Shown: one piece after another, positions 15,263 through 22,470 of the stretch | Numbering within the stretch: position 1 is the stretch's first letter | Layout: each line of letters begins with the position of its first letter | Origin: Nocardioidaceae bacterium | Lineage (GTDB): Bacteria > Actinomycetota > Actinomycetes > Propionibacteriales > Nocardioidaceae | Direction of reading: 5' to 3' | NCBI GenBank assembly: GCA_025980475.1 | Contig: JAICXL010000018.1 | Span: forward strand, 1-38,750 | Length of the DNA: 38,750 bases | The notes under the pieces: model-generated | Told to the model about the DNA's origin: nothing | Database searches by the model: none | Seen by the model: the letters and a program-made list of their open reading frames with translations, nothing else | Position numbers and translations under genes: made by a program

Positions 15263-15306
15263 CGCGGTCTCCGCGGCGGGTGACCTATCGGTAGGCTCAC
15301 CCCGCC

Positions 15307-15380
15307 GGGGCGGTAGCTCAGCCGGTCAGAGCAGAGGACTCATAATCCTTGGGTCGTGGGTTCGAGCCCCACCCGCCCCA
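15307..15380 (+). tRNA. tRNA-Met (CAT anticodon), probably elongator
   Basis: A 74-nt cloverleaf. Acceptor arms GGGGCGG/CCGCCCC pair at all seven positions. The anticodon stem GAGGA/TCCTT encloses loop CTCATAA with CAT at 15341-15343. The T-arm is GTGGG-TTCGAGC-CCCAC and the discriminator is A, followed directly by CCA. It pairs at position 1-72, so it is not initiator tRNA. An Ile tRNA with lysidine-modified CAT remains possible; the elongator-Met-like stem GGACTCATAATCC favours Met. TAGGCT at 15292-15297 is a plausible -10. Confidence 0.93.
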
Positions 15381-15409
15381 CCACGATGTGCGGCCCGGCG
15401 CGACCTGGG

Positions 15410-16450
15410 TCACTTCGCGCTCACCGTGGCGCGACCGGACCCGGCCCCGCTGATCGGGCCTGCCGGCGGTTGGAGCCCGAAGGCTGTCTGCATCGAGGCA
15501 GCGTCGGCGGCACGACCAGGGGCCTTGATGCCCAGGAGGTTGGTGGTGGTGCGTAGTAGCGAGTAGTGGTCGAACCCTGTCTTGCTGACCGTGCCTCGGG
15601 TCGTGGTGGGGGAGACCACGATCAGGGGGATGTGCTGGCCGAGGTCATGCTTGCCCTCGTCCCAGGTGAGGAAGATCGCCGTGTTGCCGCCTCGGTAGGC
15701 AGGGCTGGTGATGATCTCGTTGATCCAGCGGGACAGCCACGTGTCGCCCCTCGCCACTGGGCACGAGTGAGTGGAGTGGCAGAGGTTCGGAATCATCAAG
15801 CTGAAGGCCGGCAGGTGGTCCGTGGCCAGGGCAGTGGCCAGGTTGCCATGGTGCACCGAGCCCATGGGCACGTCCCACCGTGCGCATCGTGCGCGCGCGC
15901 CGGCGAAGTAGAAGGCTGGGTTTCGTGCATAGCCAGCGCGGTTCATGGGATGGCAGTTGCCTGGCATCGACTCGTAGTAGGTGCGCCACTGACGACCGGA
16001 GTTGAACACCTCGCTGAACAGGTTCGGAGCCGAGATCGGGTCCACTGATGGCTCCTGGTCGCGGGAGATGTTGAAGGTTGAACCTGCCGTCGCGGCCAGG
16101 TAGTTCGGCAGGGAGGGGTGTGTCACCGCCCGGTAATGGGTGGCCAGCCCGCAGTCGTGGGCAAGCTGGTTCTCGAATGGGGCATCTTCGGAGCCGATCA
16201 CCTGGTGGTAGGAGTGGTTCTCCATCCAGATCCAGATGACGTGCTGGTAGTGGCGAGGTGGGGCGCCAGGTCGTGAGCAGGGCTGGGTTGCCAGCGGCGG
16301 CGCCTGGGAGTCGGGATCCAGGTCCATCGCGCTGGCCACCGGCCGTCTGGCCACCAGCACCGCGAGGAACATCAGGAGCAGTGCGGCGGCGACGATCACG
16401 AACCGGCTGTGCGCCCGCAGCTGACGACTCGGGCTCGTCAAGGTGACCAC
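15410..16450 (-). CDS. SapM-like acid phosphatase / phosphoesterase-family protein
   Basis: A membrane-anchored or secreted phosphoesterase of the alkaline phosphatase/phospholipase C-like fold, resembling mycobacterial SapM in layout. One hydrophobic segment (residues ~16-36) follows a basic N-terminus. Motifs: WIWMENHSYHQVIG with the metal-binding Glu-Asn, AVTHPSLPNYLAATAGST with the nucleophile-region Ser/Thr, SAPNLFSEV, GDTWLSRWI, FLTWDEGKHDLGQHIPLIVV with the metal-binding Asp-Glu and His, and FDHYSLLRT. At least five Cys suggest disulfides outside the membrane. The GTG at 16450 is preferred because it overlaps a short upstream ORF with a strong Shine-Dalgarno sequence; an in-frame ATG at 16573 would add 41 residues but has no ribosome site. 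Substrate could be a phospholipid or small phosphate ester. Confidence 0.78.
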   Translation of the reverse strand: MVTLTSPSRQLRAHSRFVIVAAALLLMFLAVLVARRPVASAMDLDPDSQAPPLATQPCSRPGAPPRHYQHVIWIWMENHSYHQVIGSEDAPFENQLAHDCGLATHYRAVTHPSLPNYLAATAGSTFNISRDQEPSVDPISAPNLFSEVFNSGRQWRTYYESMPGNCHPMNRAGYARNPAFYFAGARARCARWDVPMGSVHHGNLATALATDHLPAFSLMIPNLCHSTHSCPVARGDTWLSRWINEIITSPAYRGGNTAIFLTWDEGKHDLGQHIPLIVVSPTTTRGTVSKTGFDHYSLLRTTTNLLGIKAPGRAADAASMQTAFGLQPPAGPISGAGSGRATVSAK

Positions 16451-16524
16451 GGCCAGTTCTCGGCACGCCGCAAGCCGGTCAGGGGGTCGGGCCCGACCGG
16501 TGCGTCCCGATGGCTGCCGTCCAT
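16438..16524 (-). CDS. Possible 28-aa leader ORF coupled to the phosphatase gene
   Basis: ATG at 16524 is preceded by GAGGAGGTGGAC, the best Shine-Dalgarno sequence in the neighbourhood. It opens a 28-residue frame (MDGSHRDAPVGP start, ENWPWSP end) closed by TGA at 16440-16438. Its end overlaps the GTG of the phosphatase (16450) in another frame, so terminating ribosomes could reinitiate there. It could be a translated leader, or the true N-terminus separated from the body by a frameshift. The peptide itself has no recognisable domain. Confidence 0.45.
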   Translation of the reverse strand: MDGSHRDAPVGPDPLTGLRRAENWPWSP

Positions 16525-16800
16525 GTCCACCTCCTCGGTCACCCGTTGTCGGGGCCTCAGACAGTGTGGGCATGCGCGTGTGACCGCAACCTGACAGGGG
16601 CTCTGGGGCCTCAGCCTGGACTCAGCAGGATGGCAGCAGCACCCAGCAGTGCGCCCGCTCTTGACAGGTTGCCGAGGACGTGGAGTTGACCAAGAAGGCC
16701 CGGGCCCGCCGGCTCGGGAGCGCCCATCCGACGAGGGCGAGGGGTGCAGCCGCAGCCCGATCCGGGAGCCGGCCTCCCGGGATCCGGGGTGTGGGCGCGA

Positions 16801-16806
16801 TACCGT
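16801..16806 (+). promoter_or_regulatory. -10 element TACCGT, leaderless start
   Basis: TACCGT is six bases ahead of the GTG at 16813, with no Shine-Dalgarno sequence between. The 239-nt interval 16574-16812 otherwise holds no convincing gene, only an imperfect GC-rich inverted repeat around 16759-16785. Confidence 0.4.
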
Positions 16807-16812
16807 CCGCGC

Positions 16813-17901
16813 GTGATCAAGTACCTCGGCTCCAAGCGGGCCCTGGTCCCCGTGCTGGGCGACCTCGCGGTCGCCGTCGGGGCACGCGCTGCCGTGGACC
16901 TGTTCACCGGCACCACCCGGGTCGCCCAGGAGCTGAAGCGCCGGGGCCTGCACGTGACCGCGGCGGACATCGCCACCTACAGCAAGGTGCTCGCGGACTG
17001 CTACGTCGCCACCGACGCCGACGAGATCGACGAGGCGCGGCTGGACCAGGAGCTCGCCCGGCTCAACGCGCTGGCAGGGCGTCCGGGCTACTTCACCGAG
17101 ACGTTCTGCGAGCAGGCGCGCTACTTCCAGCCGAAGAACGGCGCCCGCGTCGACGCGATCCGCGAGGATCTTGACCAACGCCGGGACGACCCGCTCTTCC
17201 CGGTGCTGCTGACCAGCCTGATGCTGGCCGCCGACCGGGTCGACTCCACCACCGGTGTGCAGATGGCCTACCTGAAGGAGTGGGCGCCCCGGGCGCACCG
17301 GGATCTCGAGCTGCGCCGCCCGGAGCTCATCCCGGGTGCCGGCACGGCGATCCGCGGCGACGCGGTCGAGCTGGTCGACGGGCTCGCGACGACCGACCTG
17401 ATGTACCTGGATCCGCCGTACAACCAGCATCGCTACTTCACCAACTACCACGTGTGGGAGACGCTGGTGCGCTGGGACTCCCCGGAGCACTACGGCATCG
17501 CCTGCAAGCGGGCGGACAGCCGGGACGAGGCCACCAGGAGTGTCTTCAACGTCAAGCGCCGGATGCCGGACGCGTTCGGTGACCTGGTCGCACGGGTGCG
17601 CGCCGAGGTGGTGGTGGTCTCCTGCAATGACGAGGCCTGGCTGCAGCCCGGGCAGGTCGTGGCCCGCCTGCAGGAGGCGGGTCACGAGGACGTGCAGCTC
17701 GTGGGCTTCGACAGCAAGCGGTACGTCGGGGCCCAGATCGGCATCTTCAGCCCGGCAGGGGAGAAGGTCGGCCGGGTCGCCCGACTGCGCAACGTCGAGT
17801 ACCTCTTCGTCGCCGGACCCGCCACGAAGGTGGCCGCCGCGACCACGGCCGCCATCGCGCGAGGCGCCAAGCCGCTGGAGGCGGTGGCGACCCCGGCCTG
17901 A
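16813..17901 (+). CDS. DNA adenine N6-methyltransferase, D12/Dam class, orphan
   Basis: A 362-residue S-adenosylmethionine-dependent DNA methyltransferase of the D12 (Dam) class. The N-terminal IKYLGSKRALVP matches the KWxGGKxxL-type entry motif. Motif I is AVDLFTGTTRVAQELKRRG (residues 28-45) and the catalytic motif IV is DPPY at 200-203 (MYLDPPYNQHRYF). VVVVSCNDEAWL is in the later target-recognition part. Family members methylate adenine N6 in short sites. No restriction endonuclease gene lies on either side, so it is an orphan and may be regulatory. The start is the GTG before IKYLGSK; longer frames add low-complexity residues. It ends shortly before the first SpoIIE-type gene. Confidence 0.85.
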   Translation: MIKYLGSKRALVPVLGDLAVAVGARAAVDLFTGTTRVAQELKRRGLHVTAADIATYSKVLADCYVATDADEIDEARLDQELARLNALAGRPGYFTETFCEQARYFQPKNGARVDAIREDLDQRRDDPLFPVLLTSLMLAADRVDSTTGVQMAYLKEWAPRAHRDLELRRPELIPGAGTAIRGDAVELVDGLATTDLMYLDPPYNQHRYFTNYHVWETLVRWDSPEHYGIACKRADSRDEATRSVFNVKRRMPDAFGDLVARVRAEVVVVSCNDEAWLQPGQVVARLQEAGHEDVQLVGFDSKRYVGAQIGIFSPAGEKVGRVARLRNVEYLFVAGPATKVAAATTAAIARGAKPLEAVATPA

Positions 17902-17953
17902 CACGATCGGGTCGCGACTGGGGTATGTCGTGCCAATCGTTGCCGCGGGCCAC

Positions 17954-17959
17954 TACGGT
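17954..17959 (+). promoter_or_regulatory. -10 element TACGGT, leaderless start
   Basis: TACGGT lies seven bases before the GTG at 17967 and no ribosome site is seen. This is one of a series of similar starts in the window. Confidence 0.35.
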
Positions 17960-17966
17960 GTGGCAC

Positions 17967-19214
17967 GTGAGCAGCGGAGCAGACCAGGACCACCTGGGGA
18001 TGGCGTCCGGGGAGGGCGCCGGTGAGCGCCTGCGCCGGCTCGAGGCGATCACCGACGTCACCCTCTCGCGGCTCGAGGTCGACGCACTCGTCGACGAGCT
18101 GCTCGACCGGATCCGCGACCTGCTCTCCACCGACACCGCGGCCGTGCTGCTGATGGACGAGTCGGGAGAGTTCCTGGTCGCCTCCTACGCCCGAGGGCTC
18201 GAGGAGGAGGTCCGGCAGGGGTCGCGGGTGCCGCTCGGGCGTGGTTTCGCGGGCACGATCGCGGCCAGCCGTCGGCCGGTGACGATTGCGGTCAGCGAGG
18301 CGACGGTGGTCAACCCGGTACTGCTGATCAAGGGAGTCCGCTCGATGCTCGGCGTGCCGCTGATGGACGGCGAGGACGTCCTCGGCGTGCTGCACGTGGG
18401 CACGCTGGCCGGGCGCACCTTCACCGAGGAGGACGTCGAGCTGCTGGAGCAGGCGGCCGACCGCGCTGCCCAGGCGCTCCTCTCCGAGCGGGCCCACGCC
18501 GAGCGGTCGGCCTCGATCGCCCTGCAGCGCAGCATCGCGCCGCAGGCGCTCCCAAGCTTGCCCGGCCTGGAGATGGCGGCCCGCTACGTCCCCGGCAGCA
18601 TGGCCGGGGTGGGCGGCGACTGGTACGACGTCTTCCCCCTGCCCGACGGCTGCATCGGCATCACGATCGGCGACGTCATGGGCCACGGGCTCCGGGCCGC
18701 TACGGTGATGGGCCGCTTGCGCGGGGCGCTGCGCGCCTACGCCATCGAGGACGACGACCCGGCGCGGGTCATCGAGCGCCTCGACCGGGAGATGCAGCAC
18801 TTCGAGCACGGCCAGACTGCCACCCTGGTCTACGCCATCCTCGATCCCGGCGACGGAACGCTGCAGCTCTCCTGCGCGGGCCACATGCCACCGCTGCTGT
18901 CGGAGCCCGGTAGGAAGGCCCTCTGGCTCGAGGAGCAGTCCGACCTGCTCCTCGGAGCACAACGCGACGCCCGCCGGCGCACGACCCGACTGACGATGCC
19001 GACCGGCTGGACGCTCTGCCTCTTCACCGACGGCCTCGTCGAGCGCCGGGGGGCCGATCTCGACGAAGCCCTCGAGAAGGTGCGCGAGCTGGTCGGGAGT
19101 CACGCTCGCTCGGCCGAGGACGTGTGCGCGCACATGATGGCGGAGCTGGTGGGCGGGACCACTCCGCAGGACGACATCGCGCTCCTCGTGCTGCGCCGCA
19201 GCGTGCCCGCCTGA
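17967..19214 (+). CDS. GAF-SpoIIE PP2C-type serine phosphatase
   Basis: A 415-residue cytosolic signalling phosphatase. Residues ~20-165 form a GAF sensor domain (LRRLEAITDVTLSRLEVDAL through the LLEQAADRAAQALLSERAHA helix). Residues ~185-415 are a SpoIIE/RsbU-type PP2C domain: GGDWYDVFPL and GDVMGHGLRAA carry the metal-binding aspartates, followed by LSCAGHMPPLL, FTDGLVERRG and QDDIALLVLR. Such enzymes dephosphorylate STAS anti-anti-sigma proteins in partner switching. Its substrate could be the STAS part of the next protein or one encoded elsewhere. The first GTG near the -10 is used as start; an ATG 33 nt downstream is also possible. The downstream gene follows after 126 nt with its own ribosome site. 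Confidence 0.9.
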   Translation: MSSGADQDHLGMASGEGAGERLRRLEAITDVTLSRLEVDALVDELLDRIRDLLSTDTAAVLLMDESGEFLVASYARGLEEEVRQGSRVPLGRGFAGTIAASRRPVTIAVSEATVVNPVLLIKGVRSMLGVPLMDGEDVLGVLHVGTLAGRTFTEEDVELLEQAADRAAQALLSERAHAERSASIALQRSIAPQALPSLPGLEMAARYVPGSMAGVGGDWYDVFPLPDGCIGITIGDVMGHGLRAATVMGRLRGALRAYAIEDDDPARVIERLDREMQHFEHGQTATLVYAILDPGDGTLQLSCAGHMPPLLSEPGRKALWLEEQSDLLLGAQRDARRRTTRLTMPTGWTLCLFTDGLVERRGADLDEALEKVRELVGSHARSAEDVCAHMMAELVGGTTPQDDIALLVLRRSVPA

Positions 19215-19242
19215 GTGCGGACGGCGCCGGCACCAGCGGGTC

Positions 19243-19282
19243 TTGACGCCTCGCGGCTCGATCAGTTGCCATGATGGGCAAC
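19243..19282 (+). promoter_or_regulatory. Promoter-like TTGACG and inverted repeat before the second SpoIIE gene
   Basis: TTGACG at 19243-19248 is the best -35-like hexamer in this gap. The best -10-like sequence, CATGAT (19270-19275), is 21 bp away, longer than usual. It sits in the spacer of the inverted repeat GTTGCC-N6-GGCAAC (19265-19282). A regulator site is possible; the promoter call is weak. Confidence 0.3.
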
Positions 19283-19340
19283 ACTTGCGGTCTGTCGCCC
19301 TGATCCGTCCGTTCGCCGGCGCCGCGCACAGGAGAGAGCA

Positions 19341-21302
19341 TTGCCGACCGAATCGCCCCGCGGAGACGCGGACGAGGCCGCCCTCACGCTCCTCGAGCAC
19401 CTGCCGGGGCTGGTGGCCCTCTTCGAGGGTGCGGACCTGCGGATCACCGCGATGAACGCCGCCGCGAGGGCGCTCGTCGGCGACATCACCGGGCAGCGGC
19501 TGCCGGAGGCGATGCCGGAACTGCTCGGTCAGGAGGTCACCGAGCGGATCCGGGAGGTCTACGAGACCGGGGAGCCGTTCCACGGGGACGAGTGGCGGGT
19601 TAACTTCCGGGACGTCGGTGGCGACCTGCGTGAGGTGTTCGTCAACCTCGCCGCCGAACCGTTGCGCTGGCCTGACGGCAGCATGCGCGGGGTGGTCGCC
19701 ACCGCCGCGATGGTCACCGACCTCGTCCGCGCACGCCGGCAGGCCGAGGCGCGCTCGGTCGAGCTTCGCGAGCGGGCCCACGACGCCCAGGAGATGCTGC
19801 TGACCCTCCAGGACGAGCTGCTCCCCGACAGCCTCCCGGTGCTCCCCGGCCTCGACATCGTCGCGAGCTACCTGCTGGCCGACGCCGACACCTCGGCCGG
19901 CGGGGACTGGTTCGACGCGCTCCCGCTGGCCGGGCAGCGGGTGGCGCTGGTCGTCGGTGACGTGGTCGGCCACGGAGTCGGGGCGTCGGCGGTGATGGGG
20001 CGGTTGCGCGCCGTGCTCGAGGAGCGGCTGCGTTCCGGCAGCGACCTCCTCGAGGCGCTGACGGCACTGGACCGCTTCGCCGCGCACGATCCCGAGGCGC
20101 ACGCCGCCACCGTCTGCGTGACCGAGGTCGACCTCACGGACGGCTCGATGCGCTACTGCACGGCCGGGCACCCGCCACCGATCGTCGTGGCGACCGACGG
20201 CACCGCGTCCTACCTCCCCGCGAGCGGCTCCGGGGCGCTGGTCACCGGCAGGCGGTACGTCGCTGCCGAGCACGTCCTCGACGAGGGCGACGTGCTCCTG
20301 CTCTACACCGACGGGATCGTGGAGCGGCCCGGCCGCACCGTGGCGCAGAACACCGTCGAGCTGCTGAAGGCGGCAGCCGACGCGGTCGAGGGACGCGGCC
20401 TGACGGTAGGGCTCGCCGAGCACGCCGTCGACCGGGTCGCCCACCACCCGCTCGAGGTGCTCACCCGCGTCTCCGGCTTCACCGACGACATCACCTTGCT
20501 GGCCGCGCAGCGCCGCCCCGCTCCTCCACCACTGCGCCTCGACCTGCCGGCCGTCCCCGACAGCCTGCGCGAGGCGTTGACCGGCCTGATGGGCTGGCTC
20601 GAGGCGCAGCGAGTCCGCCCGAACGACGTGATGGCGCTGGCCCACGCCGCAGGTGAGCTGGTCAGCAACGTGATCGACTACGCCTACCGGGAGCCGGGCA
20701 CCGACCCGGAGCGCGAGACGATGACGGTCACCGCTTCGCTCACCGTCGAGGGCGCGGCCCGCATCGAGATCATCGACGGCGGCACCTGGCGCGAGCCGGA
20801 GCGCAGCACCGAGCGGGGCCGCGGGCTGGCGATGGCCAGCGGCCTCGTCGACCACCTCGAGCTCGACCGACGGACCGACGGCACCTCTGCCGTCGTGGTG
20901 CACCGGCTGCACCGGCACGTGGAGCTGTTGACCGACATCTTCGGCGCCAGGCCGGGCGGCACGGAACCAGCCCGCGAGCTCACCACCGTCGAGGGTGACG
21001 GACGGCTTCAGGTGACCGGCCCGGTCGACCGGGTCAGCATCGACACCTTCCGCAGCGCGCTCCGGCGTGCCAACGCCGGCGGTGCCCGTGAGCTGACCGT
21101 CGACCTCACCGGGGTGACCCACCTGGCCAGCACGGGGGTGCAGGCCCTGGTCGAGAGTCTCGCCGGGTCCAGCACGTCCGGGCCGGGCGGGCGCCCCGGC
21201 CCGGCCCTGCGGCTGCTGGCGCCCTTCGGCACTCCGGCCCAGCACGTGCTCGACGTCGTGGGGCTGCCCTACCTCACCGACCCGCAGCCGGAGTACCGCT
21301 GA
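19341..21302 (+). CDS. PAS-SpoIIE phosphatase-RsbW kinase-STAS fusion protein
   Basis: A 653-residue protein holding all parts of a partner-switching module. About 15-135: PAS-like sensor (LEHLPGLVALFEGADLRITA). About 140-165: a linking helix. About 170-395: SpoIIE PP2C phosphatase (AGGDWFDALPL, GDVVGHGVGASAVMG, YCTAGHPPPIV, YTDGIVERPG, FTDDITLLA). About 405-530: RsbW-type HATPase with N box AAGELVSNVIDYAY, G1 IDGGTWREPE and G2 ERGRGLAMASGLVDHLEL. About 550-650: STAS domain (TVDLTGVTHLASTGVQALVE) with a Ser-Thr pair where anti-anti-sigma factors are phosphorylated. The start is TTG, chosen for the AGGAGAG site before it. The last 29 nt overlap the convergent methyltransferase gene. No sigma factor gene is adjacent. 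Confidence 0.9.
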   Translation: MPTESPRGDADEAALTLLEHLPGLVALFEGADLRITAMNAAARALVGDITGQRLPEAMPELLGQEVTERIREVYETGEPFHGDEWRVNFRDVGGDLREVFVNLAAEPLRWPDGSMRGVVATAAMVTDLVRARRQAEARSVELRERAHDAQEMLLTLQDELLPDSLPVLPGLDIVASYLLADADTSAGGDWFDALPLAGQRVALVVGDVVGHGVGASAVMGRLRAVLEERLRSGSDLLEALTALDRFAAHDPEAHAATVCVTEVDLTDGSMRYCTAGHPPPIVVATDGTASYLPASGSGALVTGRRYVAAEHVLDEGDVLLLYTDGIVERPGRTVAQNTVELLKAAADAVEGRGLTVGLAEHAVDRVAHHPLEVLTRVSGFTDDITLLAAQRRPAPPPLRLDLPAVPDSLREALTGLMGWLEAQRVRPNDVMALAHAAGELVSNVIDYAYREPGTDPERETMTVTASLTVEGAARIEIIDGGTWREPERSTERGRGLAMASGLVDHLELDRRTDGTSAVVVHRLHRHVELLTDIFGARPGGTEPARELTTVEGDGRLQVTGPVDRVSIDTFRSALRRANAGGARELTVDLTGVTHLASTGVQALVESLAGSSTSGPGGRPGPALRLLAPFGTPAQHVLDVVGLPYLTDPQPEYR

Positions 21303-22119
21303 TCTCGGGCCCGCGGAGGGAGCCGACCACCGCGGTTGCGCCGATCTCCGGGTCGCTGGCGCTCCGCGGGGTGAAGCCGCCCTCGGCCAGGATCGCCTCG
21401 GCCGCCGACAGCTGCCGGGCGCCCACCTCGAAGAGCACCGCGCCACCCGGTGCCAGCCATGAGGGCGCCTCGGCGACCATCCGCCGGAGCACAGCGAGGC
21501 CGTCGACGCCGCCGTCCAGCGTGACCCGCGGCTCGTGGTCGCGCGCCTCCGGCGGCATCAGCGTGATCGCGTCGGTCGGCACGTAGGGGGCGTTGCACGC
21601 CACCACGTCGATCTGTCCCCGCAGGGTCTCCGGAAGGGCCGCGAAGAGGTCGCCCTGGTGGACCTCGGCGGTCGGCAGGTTGCGCCGGGCGCAGGCAACG
21701 GCGGCCGGCTCCACGTCGGCCGCGTGCAGCACGATCCCGGGGACCGCAGCCAGCAGCGCCGCACCGATCGCACCGGTGCCGCAACACAGGTCGAGCACGA
21801 CGTCCGCGGGCGCGAGCAACCGGGCCGCCTCCTCGACGAGCAGGGCGGTGCGTCGGCGGGGCACGAAGACGCCGGGCTCCACCGCGATGCGCAGGTCGCA
21901 GAAGTCGACCCAGCCGAGCAGCTGCTCGATCGGCACGCCGGCCACCCGCGCCGCCGCCAGCCGCTCGAGCTCCACCGAGGACCCGGCCGCCTCGAGCAGC
22001 AGAGCTGCCTCCTCCTCGGCGAAGACGCAGCCGGCTGCCCGCAGCCGCGCCACGAGACCCGCCGGGTCCGGAACCGGGTCCGGGGAATGGGCCTTGGCAG
22101 GCGGCGTCGTCGGGAGCAT
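21274..22119 (-). CDS. PrmC-related protein-glutamine N5 methyltransferase (variant NAPY motif)
   Basis: A 281-residue SAM-dependent methyltransferase related to PrmC/HemK, which methylates release factors on the Gln of GGQ. The N-terminal helical domain and VPIEQLLGWVDFCDLRIAVE lead into FVPRRRTALLVEEA, as in the family. The SAM loop is VLDLCCGTGAIGAALL. The substrate motif, NPPY in true PrmC, is NAPYVP here (VACNAPYVPTDAITLMPPEA). That variant marks a separate actinobacterial subgroup annotated only as putative glutamine methyltransferases. The true prmC would normally sit beside prfA, which is not here. The start is ATG 22119, with GTG three bases earlier possible. It overlaps the SpoIIE fusion gene tail-to-tail by 29 nt and is divergent from the DUF3099 gene. 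Confidence 0.82.
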   Translation of the reverse strand: MLPTTPPAKAHSPDPVPDPAGLVARLRAAGCVFAEEEAALLLEAAGSSVELERLAAARVAGVPIEQLLGWVDFCDLRIAVEPGVFVPRRRTALLVEEAARLLAPADVVLDLCCGTGAIGAALLAAVPGIVLHAADVEPAAVACARRNLPTAEVHQGDLFAALPETLRGQIDVVACNAPYVPTDAITLMPPEARDHEPRVTLDGGVDGLAVLRRMVAEAPSWLAPGGAVLFEVGARQLSAAEAILAEGGFTPRSASDPEIGATAVVGSLRGPEISGTPAAGR

Positions 22120-22148
22120 CACCGCGCAGCGTAGGCCCACCGGCCGGG

Positions 22149-22154
22149 TACCGT
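22149..22154 (+). promoter_or_regulatory. -10 element TACCGT, leaderless start
   Basis: TACCGT precedes the ATG at 22162 by seven bases with no ribosome site. The divergent methyltransferase gene starts only 42 nt away, so both promoters share this short region. Confidence 0.35.
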
Positions 22155-22161
22155 GCCCTCG

Positions 22162-22362
22162 ATGCCTGCACCTGCCCGCCGACGGGCGTACTTCTGGTTG
22201 ATGGGGTCCTGCGTCGTGCTCATCCTGCTGGCGTGGAACCTCGTCCGGCTGTGGTCGACGGCGGCCGCCGTCGCGATGAGCGTGGTCGCGGCGCTGATCC
22301 CGCCGGTGGCCGCCATCGTGGGCAACTGGGGCGAGCCCCGCGGTCCCGACGACCACGACTGA
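22162..22362 (+). CDS. Small membrane protein, DUF3099-like
   Basis: A 66-residue protein with a basic N-terminus (PAPARRRAYF) and two adjacent hydrophobic segments, LMGSCVVLILLAWNLVRLW and AVAMSVVAALIPPVAAIVGN, then an acidic tail (RGPDDHD). Length, the RRxYF entry and the IPPxAAIVxN second helix resemble the DUF3099 family of actinobacteria, whose function is unknown. It is probably a cytoplasmic-membrane hairpin with both ends inside, by the positive-inside rule. The ATG at 22162 is preferred to the GTG at 22153, which lies within the -10. Confidence 0.75.
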   Translation: MPAPARRRAYFWLMGSCVVLILLAWNLVRLWSTAAAVAMSVVAALIPPVAAIVGNWGEPRGPDDHD

Positions 22363-22470
22363 GTGCGCCTCTGCGACCGTGGGGCGCGTCACACCGCACC
22401 GGCAGCCGTCACCCCTGGGCCCCTGTGTCGTTGAACAGGACCAGTGCACCCAACCTCCGGGGGGATCTCC

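Noticed and set aside
15307..15380. tRNA-Ile2 (CAT, lysidine) or initiator tRNA
   Set aside because: Initiator is excluded by the paired first position. Ile2 cannot be fully excluded, but the stem sequence around the anticodon fits elongator Met better.
16574..16812. A hidden gene in the gap before the adenine methylase
   Set aside because: Both strands give only short frames without a ribosome site or family resemblance; a GC-rich imperfect inverted repeat is all that stands out.
17682..21446. A 1254-codon open frame on the minus strand across the two SpoIIE-type genes
   Set aside because: It is antisense to two proteins with complete, ordered domain motifs. Its translation is of low complexity with no domain, as expected for a GC-rich shadow frame.
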